The notes beneath the pieces were generated by a model. The model made no database searches and had not been told where the DNA came from. It saw nothing but the letters and a program-made list of their open reading frames with translations. The position numbers and the translations under genes are program-made. This document shows, one piece after another, positions 36,434 to 44,482 of a DNA stretch of 64,000 nucleotides. Position 1 is the stretch's first letter. Every line of letters begins with the position of its first letter. Source of the stretch: Desulfobacterales bacterium (GTDB lineage: Bacteria; Desulfobacterota; Desulfobacteria; Desulfobacterales; JAHEIW01); contig JASJAN010000035.1 of the NCBI GenBank assembly GCA_030066985.1, positions 1 through 64,000 of the forward strand, given 5' to 3'.

Positions 36434-36484
36434 ACATAAACTCCAATTTCTTCTCTGTGTGTCCCAATTTGATGTTAACTTTCA

Positions 36485-36635
36485 GGTGTCAGGTGTCAGG
36501 TATCAGTCTTCAGAAGACAGAGGTCAGACGACAGAAGACAGATTGAAAAATTTGTAATGGAGACGCTTTATCTGTCCTCTGTTTTCTGTTCTCCGACATC
36601 TGTTCACTGACACCTGACACCTGAACACTGAAACC
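36485..36635. repeat. Longest heptad-built inverted repeat (8 + 9 units)
   Basis: The left arm is eight consecutive 7-mers: GGTGTCA x2, GGTATCA, GTCTTCA, GAAGACA, GAGGTCA, GACGACA, GAAGACA (36485-36540). The right arm is nine: TGTCCTC, TGTTTTC, TGTTCTC, CGACATC, TGTTCAC, TGACACC x2, TGAACAC, TGAAACC (36573-36635). The 7-nt frame is unbroken in each arm, and the arms pair unit by unit. It lies between the aprA terminator and qmoA. Confidence 0.85.
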
Positions 36636-36716
36636 TATTAATGAAGTGTGAAGTAAAGAGAAATGCTGTCAGCCTCTCGCATTGCATTAATGCCACACGA
36701 GCGCCAACAACAAAAA

Positions 36717-36744
36717 CCTCCAGGTGTCAGATGACACCTGGAGG
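36717..36744 (-). terminator. aprBA terminator
   Basis: A perfect 13-bp stem, CCTCCAGGTGTCA / TGACACCTGGAGG, with 2 nt between, is followed on the minus strand by TTTTTGTTGTTGG. It lies 49 bp beyond the aprA stop. The stem contains the same GGTGTCA heptamer as the dispersed repeats. Confidence 0.85.
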
Positions 36745-36792
36745 CATCTGTTGGTTAATTATTATTGATTCGTCTACTTCTGAGCTGATCCA

Positions 36793-38775
36793 TTAGGCAT
36801 CCGGAATGATCTTGACATAATCTTTCTTGAAGACATCCCATTTCTGCTCTTTGGGATCAAACTTGGAATTGACAAAGCAGAACCAATTTTCGTCATCCTG
36901 GCCCGGATAATCGGCTTGATAGTAAAAGCCCGGATAACGGGTCTCTTTACGGAACTGAATGTGACGCAGGTGCGATTCAACCGTCCAGATGCGGTGCTGA
37001 ATCTCCCAGGCTCTCATCAGTTCATGCAGATCACCGGCAGCCAGTTTTTCGTTATCTTCCCGCATGGTGGCCAGCAGATCCATGACGATCTCAAGGTTCT
37101 TGGAGGTCGTCTGGTAGTAAGTGGAGGTTCCGGCACCATACTCGTGGGTGGCCTTCATCATACGATACATCATGCCGTTGGGTTTGATGTATTCGGGATT
37201 GATGTCATCGTCGGTGGTGTAGGCACAATTATCCAGATAATGGCGTACGGGTTTGTAGACAATGTCGACCAGCTCGTCAGCTGACTGGCTGATGGCCGGG
37301 GAATAATCGGCGTGGTCTTTGGCATAGCGGACCATTTCTTTGACAGCCATTCGACCTTCGGCATGGGAACCGGAGGAGAATTTATGACCGGAGCAGCCCA
37401 CGCCGTCACCGGCGGTGAACAGGCCATCTACTGTGGTCATACGGTTGTAAACCTTACCATTGGCAGCTTTGATCTTGTATGCATCCGGTACCCAGTCAAA
37501 ATCCGGGCCGGAGGTCCACAGACCGCAGCAACCGGAGTGGGATCCGAGCAGATAAGGCTCGGTGGGCATAACTTCAGAATTTTTCTTTTCAGGCTCGGTA
37601 TTGGTGGCGCACCACAGATTGGCCTGCCCGCAAGTCATATCCAAGAAATCTTCCCAGGCTTCGGATTCAAGATGCTTGAGCTCTTTTTTGTCCATGGTCT
37701 TGCCGAGCTCGGCCAGAGCGGTAACGGTATCCATGATAATGGGCCCGCGGCCCTCTTTCATCTCAAAAAGCATCAGGTGGTTTCGCAGACAGGTCGGTGT
37801 AATGGCTGCGGTTCCATAAGGCGCATATTTTTCCAGCTCGGCTTTGGCGGCATCGCTGCCGGCAAAGGCTTCGCCCAGACCGTTGAGGGTTTTGGCCTTG
37901 AACAGCAGGAACCAGGCCCCCACCGGGCCGTAACCGTCTTTAAAACGGGCCGGGGTGAAACGGTTTTCCATCATGGACAGCTCGGCGCCGACTTTCATGC
38001 ACAGGGTGTAGGTGGAACCGGAATTCCAGACCGGATACCAGGCGCGGCCCTTTCCTTCACCCACTGAGCGCGGCTGATAAATATTGACAGCCCCGCCGCA
38101 GGCTACCATCATCGTCTTGCATTTGATGATGAAGACTTTGTTTTCGCGCACGGAGAAACCCACCGCACCGGCGATTTGATTTTCTTTGTTGGCATCCAGC
38201 AGCAACTCAACGATGAAGACCCTTTCCAGAATATTTTCTTCACCAATGGCCAGCTTGGCTGCTTCGGCCACGATGCGTTTGTAAGATTCGCCGTTGATCA
38301 TGATCTGCCATTTGCCCGTACGCACCGGCGTGGCGCCCGCTTTCAGGGTGCCCAATTTCTGGCCTTTTTTACCATCCAGGTTTTTGCCGTCTTCGGTTTT
38401 TTTCCAGATCGGCAGGCCCCACTCTTCAAACAGATGCACGGAGTCATCCACGTGGCAGCCCAGATCAAATATCAGGTCTTCGCGCACGATGCCCATCAGG
38501 TCGTTGCGGACCATGCGCACATAATCATCAGGCGTGTTTTCGCCGATATAGGTGTTGATGGCCGAAAGGCCCTGGGCAACGGCGCCGCTTCTTTCCAAAG
38601 CCGCTTTATCCACCAGCAGAACGCTCTGGTCATCAGACATCCATTTTTTAGCTTCAAAAGCAGAGCCGCAGGCAGCCATACCGCCACCGACGATCAAAAT
38701 ATCAACTTCACGCTCCTCAACTTCAGGGTCCCTTACAGCTTTGAGTTCCCCCAATGGTTTATTCGGTAATGCCAT
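36793..38775 (-). CDS. aprA: Adenylylsulfate (APS) reductase alpha subunit
   Basis: The 660-aa flavoprotein catalyses reduction of APS to sulfite and AMP. It shows an FAD motif ILIVGGGMAACGSAFEAKKW (25-44), the fumarate-reductase-like capping domain, and family stretches ACGGAVNIYQPRS, WYPVWNSGSTY, MMENRFTPARFKDGYGP and SHSGCCGLW. Length is normal for AprA. It lies 65 bp after aprB and is followed by a strong terminator, so aprBA forms its own transcript. Electrons come from QmoABC, encoded next on the same strand. Confidence 0.98.
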   Translation of the reverse strand: MALPNKPLGELKAVRDPEVEEREVDILIVGGGMAACGSAFEAKKWMSDDQSVLLVDKAALERSGAVAQGLSAINTYIGENTPDDYVRMVRNDLMGIVREDLIFDLGCHVDDSVHLFEEWGLPIWKKTEDGKNLDGKKGQKLGTLKAGATPVRTGKWQIMINGESYKRIVAEAAKLAIGEENILERVFIVELLLDANKENQIAGAVGFSVRENKVFIIKCKTMMVACGGAVNIYQPRSVGEGKGRAWYPVWNSGSTYTLCMKVGAELSMMENRFTPARFKDGYGPVGAWFLLFKAKTLNGLGEAFAGSDAAKAELEKYAPYGTAAITPTCLRNHLMLFEMKEGRGPIIMDTVTALAELGKTMDKKELKHLESEAWEDFLDMTCGQANLWCATNTEPEKKNSEVMPTEPYLLGSHSGCCGLWTSGPDFDWVPDAYKIKAANGKVYNRMTTVDGLFTAGDGVGCSGHKFSSGSHAEGRMAVKEMVRYAKDHADYSPAISQSADELVDIVYKPVRHYLDNCAYTTDDDINPEYIKPNGMMYRMMKATHEYGAGTSTYYQTTSKNLEIVMDLLATMREDNEKLAAGDLHELMRAWEIQHRIWTVESHLRHIQFRKETRYPGFYYQADYPGQDDENWFCFVNSKFDPKEQKWDVFKKDYVKIIPDA

Positions 38776-38840
38776 ATCTTATCCTCCTTGATTTATAGTG
38801 CTAATTGATCATTTACTTTAATTTAACTAACCACGCGTCG

Positions 38841-39278
38841 TTAGACAGTTGCTTGTGGCGTCGGAAGGGTATAGCCGTCGGCTTCTTCGGTTGACAGCAA
38901 GCCGCTTTCCAGATCCTTGCCTTTCAGCTCTGCATACGCATTGGCCTGTCCTTCGGGAGTGGTCCGGATGGGGAACTTAAAGCGTTTGATGGTTCCGTTA
39001 CGGAACTTGCAGGTCCACATAACATCTTCGGTTCCCAGCATCGGCATAACACTGCTTCCCAGGGGAACAAAGTCGGCATAGCCTCTGACTTCAATTGCCT
39101 GGGTGGGGCAGATCTTGACGCATGAGAAGCATTCCCAGCACTGATCCGGCTCCTGGTTATAAGCCTTCATCTCGTTGGGTTCAAGAACCATCAGGTCATT
39201 CGGACAAATGTACATGCAGGCAGTTTTGTCCCCGCCTTTGCATCCATCACATTTTTCGTCTATTACATAACTTGGCAT
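38841..39278 (-). CDS. aprB: Adenylylsulfate (APS) reductase beta subunit
   Basis: The 145-aa iron-sulfur subunit carries two 4Fe-4S clusters that move electrons to the AprA flavin. The cysteine motifs are CDGCKGGDKTACMYICP (10-26) and CWECFSCVKICP (47-58). A C-terminal tail wraps the alpha subunit in known structures. GGAGG lies 8 nt before the ATG. Upstream are the shared 16-nt leader element and a good promoter about 240 bp away, giving a long leader. Confidence 0.98.
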   Translation of the reverse strand: MPSYVIDEKCDGCKGGDKTACMYICPNDLMVLEPNEMKAYNQEPDQCWECFSCVKICPTQAIEVRGYADFVPLGSSVMPMLGTEDVMWTCKFRNGTIKRFKFPIRTTPEGQANAYAELKGKDLESGLLSTEEADGYTLPTPQATV

Positions 39279-39314
39279 TTATCATACCTCCTAAAATTAA
39301 TGTGGTAAGTAATT

Positions 39315-39330
39315 GTGGCAAACTTTAACC
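39315..39330 (-). promoter_or_regulatory. Conserved apr/qmo leader element upstream of aprB
   Basis: On the minus strand GGTTAAAGTTTGCCAC lies exactly 36 nt before the aprB ATG, the same spacing as the qmoA copy. Further upstream in the leader, AACCGGT-ACCC-ACCGGTT (39409-39426) forms a perfect 7-bp hairpin. Confidence 0.55.
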
Positions 39331-39515
39331 GTCAAGAAGAATTACGTGGTTGCACCTCCCTTCATATAGCTAAGTTTTTATTGAATTTAATGGGCTATTT
39401 ATCGGTTGAACCGGTACCCACCGGTTAATATTTGAGAAAAATCAGGGATTTTTACGGCCAAAGGCAGTAAATATTTCCTATAAAATCAGCAAGATACAGT
39501 TTGTCCAAAGGGGAA

Positions 39516-39544
39516 AACATATCATTGAACTTTTACCTTGTCAA
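39516..39544 (-). promoter_or_regulatory. aprBA promoter (sigma-70 type)
   Basis: On the minus strand, TTGACA, a 17-nt spacer and TATGTT. This predicts a transcript start near 39509 and a leader of about 230 nt before aprB. The rest of the 39279-39908 gap holds the leader elements and the 9-mer repeat. Confidence 0.65.
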
Positions 39545-39751
39545 GGGTTTTTGGCCCCGCAAAAACCAAAATTTCAGACAGTTATGAGACAATGTTCGTA
39601 ACTTCTATCGGCTGTATTTGGCCGGTTAATCTATTACTATATGTTGTATTCGCTTCCCTAAATCCAGCTGAAAAAAAATTCAAATCAGAAATTCCTTTGA
39701 TACACTGTTGAAACCTGATATCGCAAGGTTCAGGGGTTTGGGAAAATGTTA

Positions 39752-39836
39752 AATTAGTTTTGTTTGTTTAATTGGTTGAATTGGTTGGCTTAAACCGAAC
39801 CAATTGAACAAATTTAACCAATCAAACCAATTAAAC
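39752..39836. repeat. 9-mer-built inverted repeat (TTGGTTGAA units), copy 1
   Basis: The left arm reads as 9-mers TTAGTTTTG, TTTGTTTAA, TTGGTTGAA, TTGGTTGGC. The right arm (AACCGAACCAATTGAAC... to 39836) is complementary. Copy 2 lies at 40660-40733. Confidence 0.7.
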
Positions 39837-39908
39837 AGAGGAAAAAAGATCCCAGATGATATCTGACACCTGAAAGCTAATGCTATAAGATTGGAGGTTA
39901 AGAATATT

Positions 39909-40634
39909 TTGGACGACCACCTGTATCCCATACCGCCGGACGGAAAATTCCGGTTTGCTTGTTCTCCTGAAGTGGCTTGTTTTAATGAATGCTGCCGGAA
40001 CTTGAATCAATTTTTATACCCTTACGATATCTTACGCCTCAAAAAAGGACTGGAAATATCGTCCAGTGAATTTCTGGAGCGCTACACAGTCCAGCACATC
40101 GGGCCCGAATCCGGGCTGCCAATGGTGACACTGAAAGCCTCAGATGAGCACCGGCGGATATGCCCGTTTGTTACCCCCAAAGGATGCCATGTCTATCCGG
40201 ATCGTCCCGCATCCTGCCGCACTTATCCGCTGGCGCGGGCCATCGCCAGCAATCGTGAAACCGGAAAAGTCACCGAACATTTCGTGTTGATTAAAGAGCT
40301 GCATTGTTTGGGCTTTAAAGCCTCTAAATCGCAGACCGCGAGGCAATGGACAGACGACCAGGAAATTGCCATTTACAACCATTTCAATGATCAGATGCTG
40401 GATATCATCCGTCTGAAAAACCAGCTGCGGCCGGGCCGGCTGGATCTAAAATCCCGCCGGCTGTTTTATATGGCGCTTTACGATCTGGACCGATTCAGAA
40501 CCCAGATATTTAAAAACAAACTTTTAGATCAGATTGAGGCGGACCCGCAAAAACTGGCTTCGGCCAGGACCGATGATACGGCCTTGCTGGAAATCGGCAT
40601 GGCCTATGTTAAGCAGGCGTTGTTCAACTCATAG
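39909..40634 (+). CDS. YkgJ-family cysteine cluster protein (paralog 1)
   Basis: The protein is about 241 aa, with FACSPEVACFNECCRNL followed by PYDILRLKKGL, then CPFVTPKGCHVYPDRPASCRTYP. These are the conserved cysteines of the YkgJ/UPF0153 family, thought to bind zinc or an iron-sulfur centre; function is unknown. The start is uncertain: GGAGG at 39893-39897 points to TTG 39909 (or ATT 39906), while the frame also opens with TTG 39891. Two relatives lie at 41735 and 42583. Confidence 0.8.
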   Translation: MDDHLYPIPPDGKFRFACSPEVACFNECCRNLNQFLYPYDILRLKKGLEISSSEFLERYTVQHIGPESGLPMVTLKASDEHRRICPFVTPKGCHVYPDRPASCRTYPLARAIASNRETGKVTEHFVLIKELHCLGFKASKSQTARQWTDDQEIAIYNHFNDQMLDIIRLKNQLRPGRLDLKSRRLFYMALYDLDRFRTQIFKNKLLDQIEADPQKLASARTDDTALLEIGMAYVKQALFNS

Positions 40635-40659
40635 GTTCAGAGGTTCAAGGATTTTTTAC

Positions 40660-40733
40660 ATTAGTTTGATTTGTTTCATTGGTTGAATTGGTTGGTTAAA
40701 ACCGAACCAATAAAACAAATCAAACTAATTAAA
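40660..40733. repeat. 9-mer-built inverted repeat, copy 2
   Basis: The left arm reads TTAGTTTGA, TTTGTTTCA, TTGGTTGAA, TTGGTTGGT. The right arm (ACCGAACCAATAAAACAAAT and onward) pairs over more than 20 bp. It shares its units with the copy at 39752, so the two bracket the YkgJ gene. Confidence 0.75.
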
Positions 40734-40784
40734 CATATGTAACACCTGACACCTAACAAACATAAAATAAACACGGTGGACGAA

Positions 40785-41600
40785 ATGGAACTTCAGAACA
40801 AAGTGGCTTTAGTGCTGGGCGCCATCAAGGGTATCGGTAAAGGTATCGCTCTGTCCCTGGCACAGGCCGGGGTGAAGGTCGCCTTAACCTACTTTGACTG
40901 GGAAGAAGAGCTGCCAGCGTTGAAAAAGAATTTGACCGCTGAAGGCAGCGATCACCTCATCTTGAAGACCAACCTGCTTGAAACCGCAGCCATACCCGCA
41001 ATGATTGATGCGGTAATCGAACGTTTCGGACGCCTGGATATTTTAATCAACAATATTGAGCGCGGCGGCTGGCCGGTGGTGCATGGACCTTATCAGCAGC
41101 AGCAATGGGATCTGGAAATGGAGACCACCTTGCGCGCCAAACGCTGGGTATTTGATACTGCCCTGCCGCATTTAAAAGCCAGCGGCGATGCGGTTGTTAT
41201 CAATCTGTCTTCCATCGCCGGTGTTGTCGGTCGGTCCGGTCCTGCCGGCATGGTCTTTAACGAGGGCTACGCTGCCGCCAACCGTGGCGTGTCTTTGCTA
41301 ACCGAGACCTGGGCACGCATGGGTGCCCCACAGGTGCGGGTTAATGAAATCATGCTCGGCTTTGTTGAAACCCGGCACGCCCGGCAAACCAGAGGCTGGG
41401 GGTTGCTCACAGCCGATCAAAAAAAAGCGATTATCGATCACACGCTTTTAGCGCGTACCGGCGTCATTGAGGATGTCGTTAAGGCCGTCAATTTTATCAT
41501 CACAGATGCCCCATTTATGACCGGCAGCGTTATACGGCTTGATGGCGGCTACATTCTCGGCGGTGAGGTCGTGCCCGATATGCCCAAGGGCGTCCTTTAA
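40785..41600 (+). CDS. Short-chain dehydrogenase/reductase-family protein lacking the catalytic lysine
   Basis: This 271-aa SDR-fold protein shows cofactor motif LGAIKGIGKGIA (near residues 11-22), ILINN, and the serine region VINLSSIAG. The YxxxK active site reads YAAAN: the tyrosine is kept but Asn replaces the general-base lysine. C-terminal PFMTGSVIRLDGGY is typical. Activity as an oxidoreductase is therefore doubtful. The start is ATG 40785 with GGTGGA upstream; GTG 40776 is an alternative. Confidence 0.82.
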   Translation: MELQNKVALVLGAIKGIGKGIALSLAQAGVKVALTYFDWEEELPALKKNLTAEGSDHLILKTNLLETAAIPAMIDAVIERFGRLDILINNIERGGWPVVHGPYQQQQWDLEMETTLRAKRWVFDTALPHLKASGDAVVINLSSIAGVVGRSGPAGMVFNEGYAAANRGVSLLTETWARMGAPQVRVNEIMLGFVETRHARQTRGWGLLTADQKKAIIDHTLLARTGVIEDVVKAVNFIITDAPFMTGSVIRLDGGYILGGEVVPDMPKGVL

Positions 41601-41610
41601 AAGCAATAAA

Positions 41611-41688
41611 CCTCTCGCAAAGGCGCAAAGACGCCAAGAGTTTTTCTATTAGTGATTTTTTCTTTGCGACTTGGCGGCTTTGCGTGAG
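41611..41688. repeat. 8-mer-built inverted repeat (CGCAAAGG units)
   Basis: The left arm reads CGCAAAGG, CGCAAAGA, CGCCAAGA (within 41611-41640). The right arm on the other strand reads CGCAAAGC, CGCCAAGT, CGCAAAG (41662-41688). It lies between the convergent SDR and YkgJ genes with T-rich flanks, so it may also terminate both. Confidence 0.75.
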
Positions 41689-41734
41689 AAAAAATAAAAA
41701 CGATAGAATTCCTTTAATTTTTTTTAGGTCGTCT

Positions 41735-42517
41735 CTAACGCAATCTGATTTTTTTGGTTTTAATGCCCCACAAAAAAAGCTGCACCCAATCCATGCCGAA
41801 TTTAAGCAGCGCCACATCATCTGTTTTTATTTTTTTAAGCAGTGCGGATTTAACCTTGTAACGCTGCAAAAAGCTGCTGTTAAGGACAAATTCACGAAAG
41901 CGGTCAATATTATAGGTGGCCATAAATGCCATTTTGGCGCGGGATCCTTCCGGTCCATCAACACCCCAGGGATCATCTATAAACAGTCGCTTAAATTGCG
42001 CCCAGCGGATTGTCATCCGTTGATAGCTCTGGGCATCCTGATCCTCGGCCCAGCTGGCAACATCCCACTGGTCATCCTCGTGCTGCCCCAGGCAAAATTC
42101 CGGCGGCCGGTAAAAAAAGATCGGGGTATCTTTTTTGCGGGTGGCATCATACTGAACGCCCTGCTCGATGGGAAAGGAGCGGCAGGTGTCCGGGCGGTCG
42201 GCATAAACCGAGCAGCCGTAATTCGTCAGAAAAGGACAGGTTTTCTCCTGGTCTTCAGACATCCGCAGCAGCACTTCCGGGAAAAAATTGCCCGGGCACA
42301 GGACGGCATCCACGTGCTGCTCTAAAAATTCATCCGAGGAAATTTTTAAAAAATTTTTTAACCGCAACACGTCGTAAGGATACAAAAACAAGTTTAAATT
42401 TCGGCAGCAGCGGTTAAAACAGCCAATTTCCGGATAGCAGCGAAATGAAAACGTATCCTTCTCGTCAATCTGTCTGCCCGGCAGATCATCTTTTTTATCT
42501 ATATCGATATACTTCAT
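41735..42517 (-). CDS. YkgJ-family cysteine cluster protein (paralog 2)
   Basis: The 260-aa protein has FRCYPEIGCFNRCCRNLNLFLYPYD followed by CPFLTNYGCSVYADRPDTCRSFP, aligning well with paralog 1. The C-terminal half (YNIDRFREFVLNSSFLQRYKV) also matches. The cysteine set probably binds zinc or an iron-sulfur cluster; no reaction is known. It is convergent with the SDR gene and co-oriented with paralog 3, 65 bp away. Confidence 0.85.
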   Translation of the reverse strand: MKYIDIDKKDDLPGRQIDEKDTFSFRCYPEIGCFNRCCRNLNLFLYPYDVLRLKNFLKISSDEFLEQHVDAVLCPGNFFPEVLLRMSEDQEKTCPFLTNYGCSVYADRPDTCRSFPIEQGVQYDATRKKDTPIFFYRPPEFCLGQHEDDQWDVASWAEDQDAQSYQRMTIRWAQFKRLFIDDPWGVDGPEGSRAKMAFMATYNIDRFREFVLNSSFLQRYKVKSALLKKIKTDDVALLKFGMDWVQLFLWGIKTKKIRLR

Positions 42518-42582
42518 ATTTGCGACTCACATGGCCCATAGTGCCCGGTGCATGGAGAAAGGAATCATTTAATCGCAAACTC

Positions 42583-43221
42583 TTATCCCCGTGCCCCAGT
42601 CCCCGCGCCATTTGCATGCAAGACAATCATTTGCGCTATCGACATTTTAATTTTTGTTGTGAAGTCCATTGAGCGCCTGACATCCTGCTCAAGTTTAGCC
42701 ATCTCACGATAGACGGGTGTACGATCAAACCCAACATAACGCTGGTGACCACAGCGCTCGCCAAAAGTGCTGCAGCCCGGGCCCATAATGTTTGGCTGAC
42801 CGGGTTTTCGCAGCTCGTGGGGGAGTCCATGCAGGCGGCAAATCATGGGGCGATAAGAATACAGGATACAGCGCGTATCAACATTAAGGGGGCACATCAT
42901 TCTAATCGCTGCCGGGTTGTCGTGGGCTTTTTCAATCGCATCAATCACGGTTAAAGCCCGCTGTTTTACCTGTTCGTCGACATCGGCCTTGAGGGTCATC
43001 AGGCCTTGTTTTAGATAGGCAACCTCAATGACGGTGTGATGATAAAACCGCGTCCGGCAGCAATTGTCCTGGCATCCATCGCAGGTAAAGCCGTATTGTT
43101 TGGCCGCTCGGTTATAAGCATCGTCCATGCTGGCATAGATCTGCTGCAGCCGTTGAATAAAAACAGCCAGATCAGGGGCTTCAATACGCTCTATTCCATG
43201 AGATAAGTTCATTACTTTCAT
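42583..43221 (-). CDS. YkgJ-family cysteine cluster protein (divergent paralog 3)
   Basis: This 212-aa protein has the cysteine pattern FTCDGCQDNCCRTRFYHH, CPLNVDTRCILYSYRPMICRLHG and CSTFGERCGH. It is more distant from the other two but has the same CC and RPxxCR elements. It lies only 13 bp from the end of the dNTPase gene, on the same strand and downstream of it, and may be co-transcribed. Function is unknown. Confidence 0.8.
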   Translation of the reverse strand: MKVMNLSHGIERIEAPDLAVFIQRLQQIYASMDDAYNRAAKQYGFTCDGCQDNCCRTRFYHHTVIEVAYLKQGLMTLKADVDEQVKQRALTVIDAIEKAHDNPAAIRMMCPLNVDTRCILYSYRPMICRLHGLPHELRKPGQPNIMGPGCSTFGERCGHQRYVGFDRTPVYREMAKLEQDVRRSMDFTTKIKMSIAQMIVLHANGAGTGARG

Positions 43222-43234
43222 AGATATCTGGGTT

Positions 43235-44290
43235 CTAAACGACGGGAGATGGAAAAAATATACTCTGATAAAGGTTCATGGCGTAGCGGTCAGTCATGCT
43301 GGCAATCAAGTCACAAACGGTGCGCTCTTTGCTCTGATTGTTGTTGTTGCCCCCCAGCATCTGCAATTCGCTTAATTTTTGACGGAGCATCTCCTCATGT
43401 TCCAAAAAATAGGCGTACAGATCGGACAGCATTTTTTTGGCTTTTTCAAAATCCTGATGCACCTGCGGGGAGCGGTAAACGTTTTCATAAAGAAATTGCC
43501 TCAATGCTGTCATGGCGGCATAGATCTTATCATCTATCTTTAGATGCAGCTCTCCATTGTGGGCCTTGCTGGAAGTGATCAGCCCTCGAATCATGGTTTC
43601 CGCCCTCTGGGAATGCGTGCGGCCCAGCGTATCCATGCAGATCCCCGGCACCTGTTCGGAGCGGATAACACCGCTGCGAATGGCATCCTCCAGATCATGG
43701 TTTAGATAAGCCATAATATCGGCTATGCGGACAATGCGACCTTCATACGTAATGGCCATCTTGTCCGGGTCATCGGGCAGTATCTTTCCGTACCCCTTGG
43801 AATGCTTTAAAATACCATCGCGAACCTCATATGTGAGATTCAACCCTTTTCCGTTGTTTTCAAGAACCTCCACCACCCGCAGACTCTGAACATTGTGGGA
43901 AAAATCAGCTGAATATATCTCTCTTAAAACCGTTTCACCGCTATGACCGAAAGGCGTGTGGCCAAGATCATGCCCTAAAGCGATGGCTTCAACCAGATCC
44001 TCGTTTAAAAACAATGCTCGGGCCATAACCCTTGCCATCTGTGATACTTCCAGCGTATGCGTCAGCCGGGTGCGGTAATCATCACCCAAAGGTGCCAGAA
44101 AAACCTGTGTTTTATGCTTTAAGCGTCGAAAGGCATTCGAAAACACAATTCGATCCCGATCCAGCTGAAATGCGGTTCGAACCGAGCAGGATTTTTCGTC
44201 AACAGCACGTCCCTTTGAATCGGAGCTCAAACACCCGAAAGGAGCCATGAATTTTTCCTCGCGGCGCTCATATTCTTCGCGAATGGACAT
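43235..44290 (-). CDS. dgt: Deoxyguanosinetriphosphate triphosphohydrolase-like protein (HD domain)
   Basis: The family start is MSIREEYERREE, so I place it at ATG 44290 with AAGGG upstream (351 aa). The frame extends 69 codons further upstream, but that part looks non-coding. The HD motif residues are RLTHTLEVSQ and GHDLGHTPFGHSGE. RLKHKTQVF is the usual N-terminal motif. It hydrolyses dNTPs to nucleosides and triphosphate. It is divergent from the nuclease-fold gene at 44483. Confidence 0.9.
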   Translation of the reverse strand: MSIREEYERREEKFMAPFGCLSSDSKGRAVDEKSCSVRTAFQLDRDRIVFSNAFRRLKHKTQVFLAPLGDDYRTRLTHTLEVSQMARVMARALFLNEDLVEAIALGHDLGHTPFGHSGETVLREIYSADFSHNVQSLRVVEVLENNGKGLNLTYEVRDGILKHSKGYGKILPDDPDKMAITYEGRIVRIADIMAYLNHDLEDAIRSGVIRSEQVPGICMDTLGRTHSQRAETMIRGLITSSKAHNGELHLKIDDKIYAAMTALRQFLYENVYRSPQVHQDFEKAKKMLSDLYAYFLEHEEMLRQKLSELQMLGGNNNNQSKERTVCDLIASMTDRYAMNLYQSIFFPSPVV

Positions 44291-44482
44291 ATAAAAACCC
44301 TTAAAAGGTTTGGCGTTTAAGATCTGCGAATTTGATAATTTCGCCAAGTTGTCTTTGAACCCTTGAAATTTTAAGCAAAAAGCTAATATAAATATCTGTA
44401 TAGTGGTTTGTAAAGGAATATTTAATTTACCTGTTAACTGGAAACAATAGCTTCCATATTGAGATCGGGTCAGGCATAAACT

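Noticed and set aside
39752-40733. The two 9-mer repeats as inverted repeats of an insertion sequence around the YkgJ gene
   Set aside because: Each copy is itself a complete palindrome, the enclosed gene is not a transposase, and no target duplication is evident.
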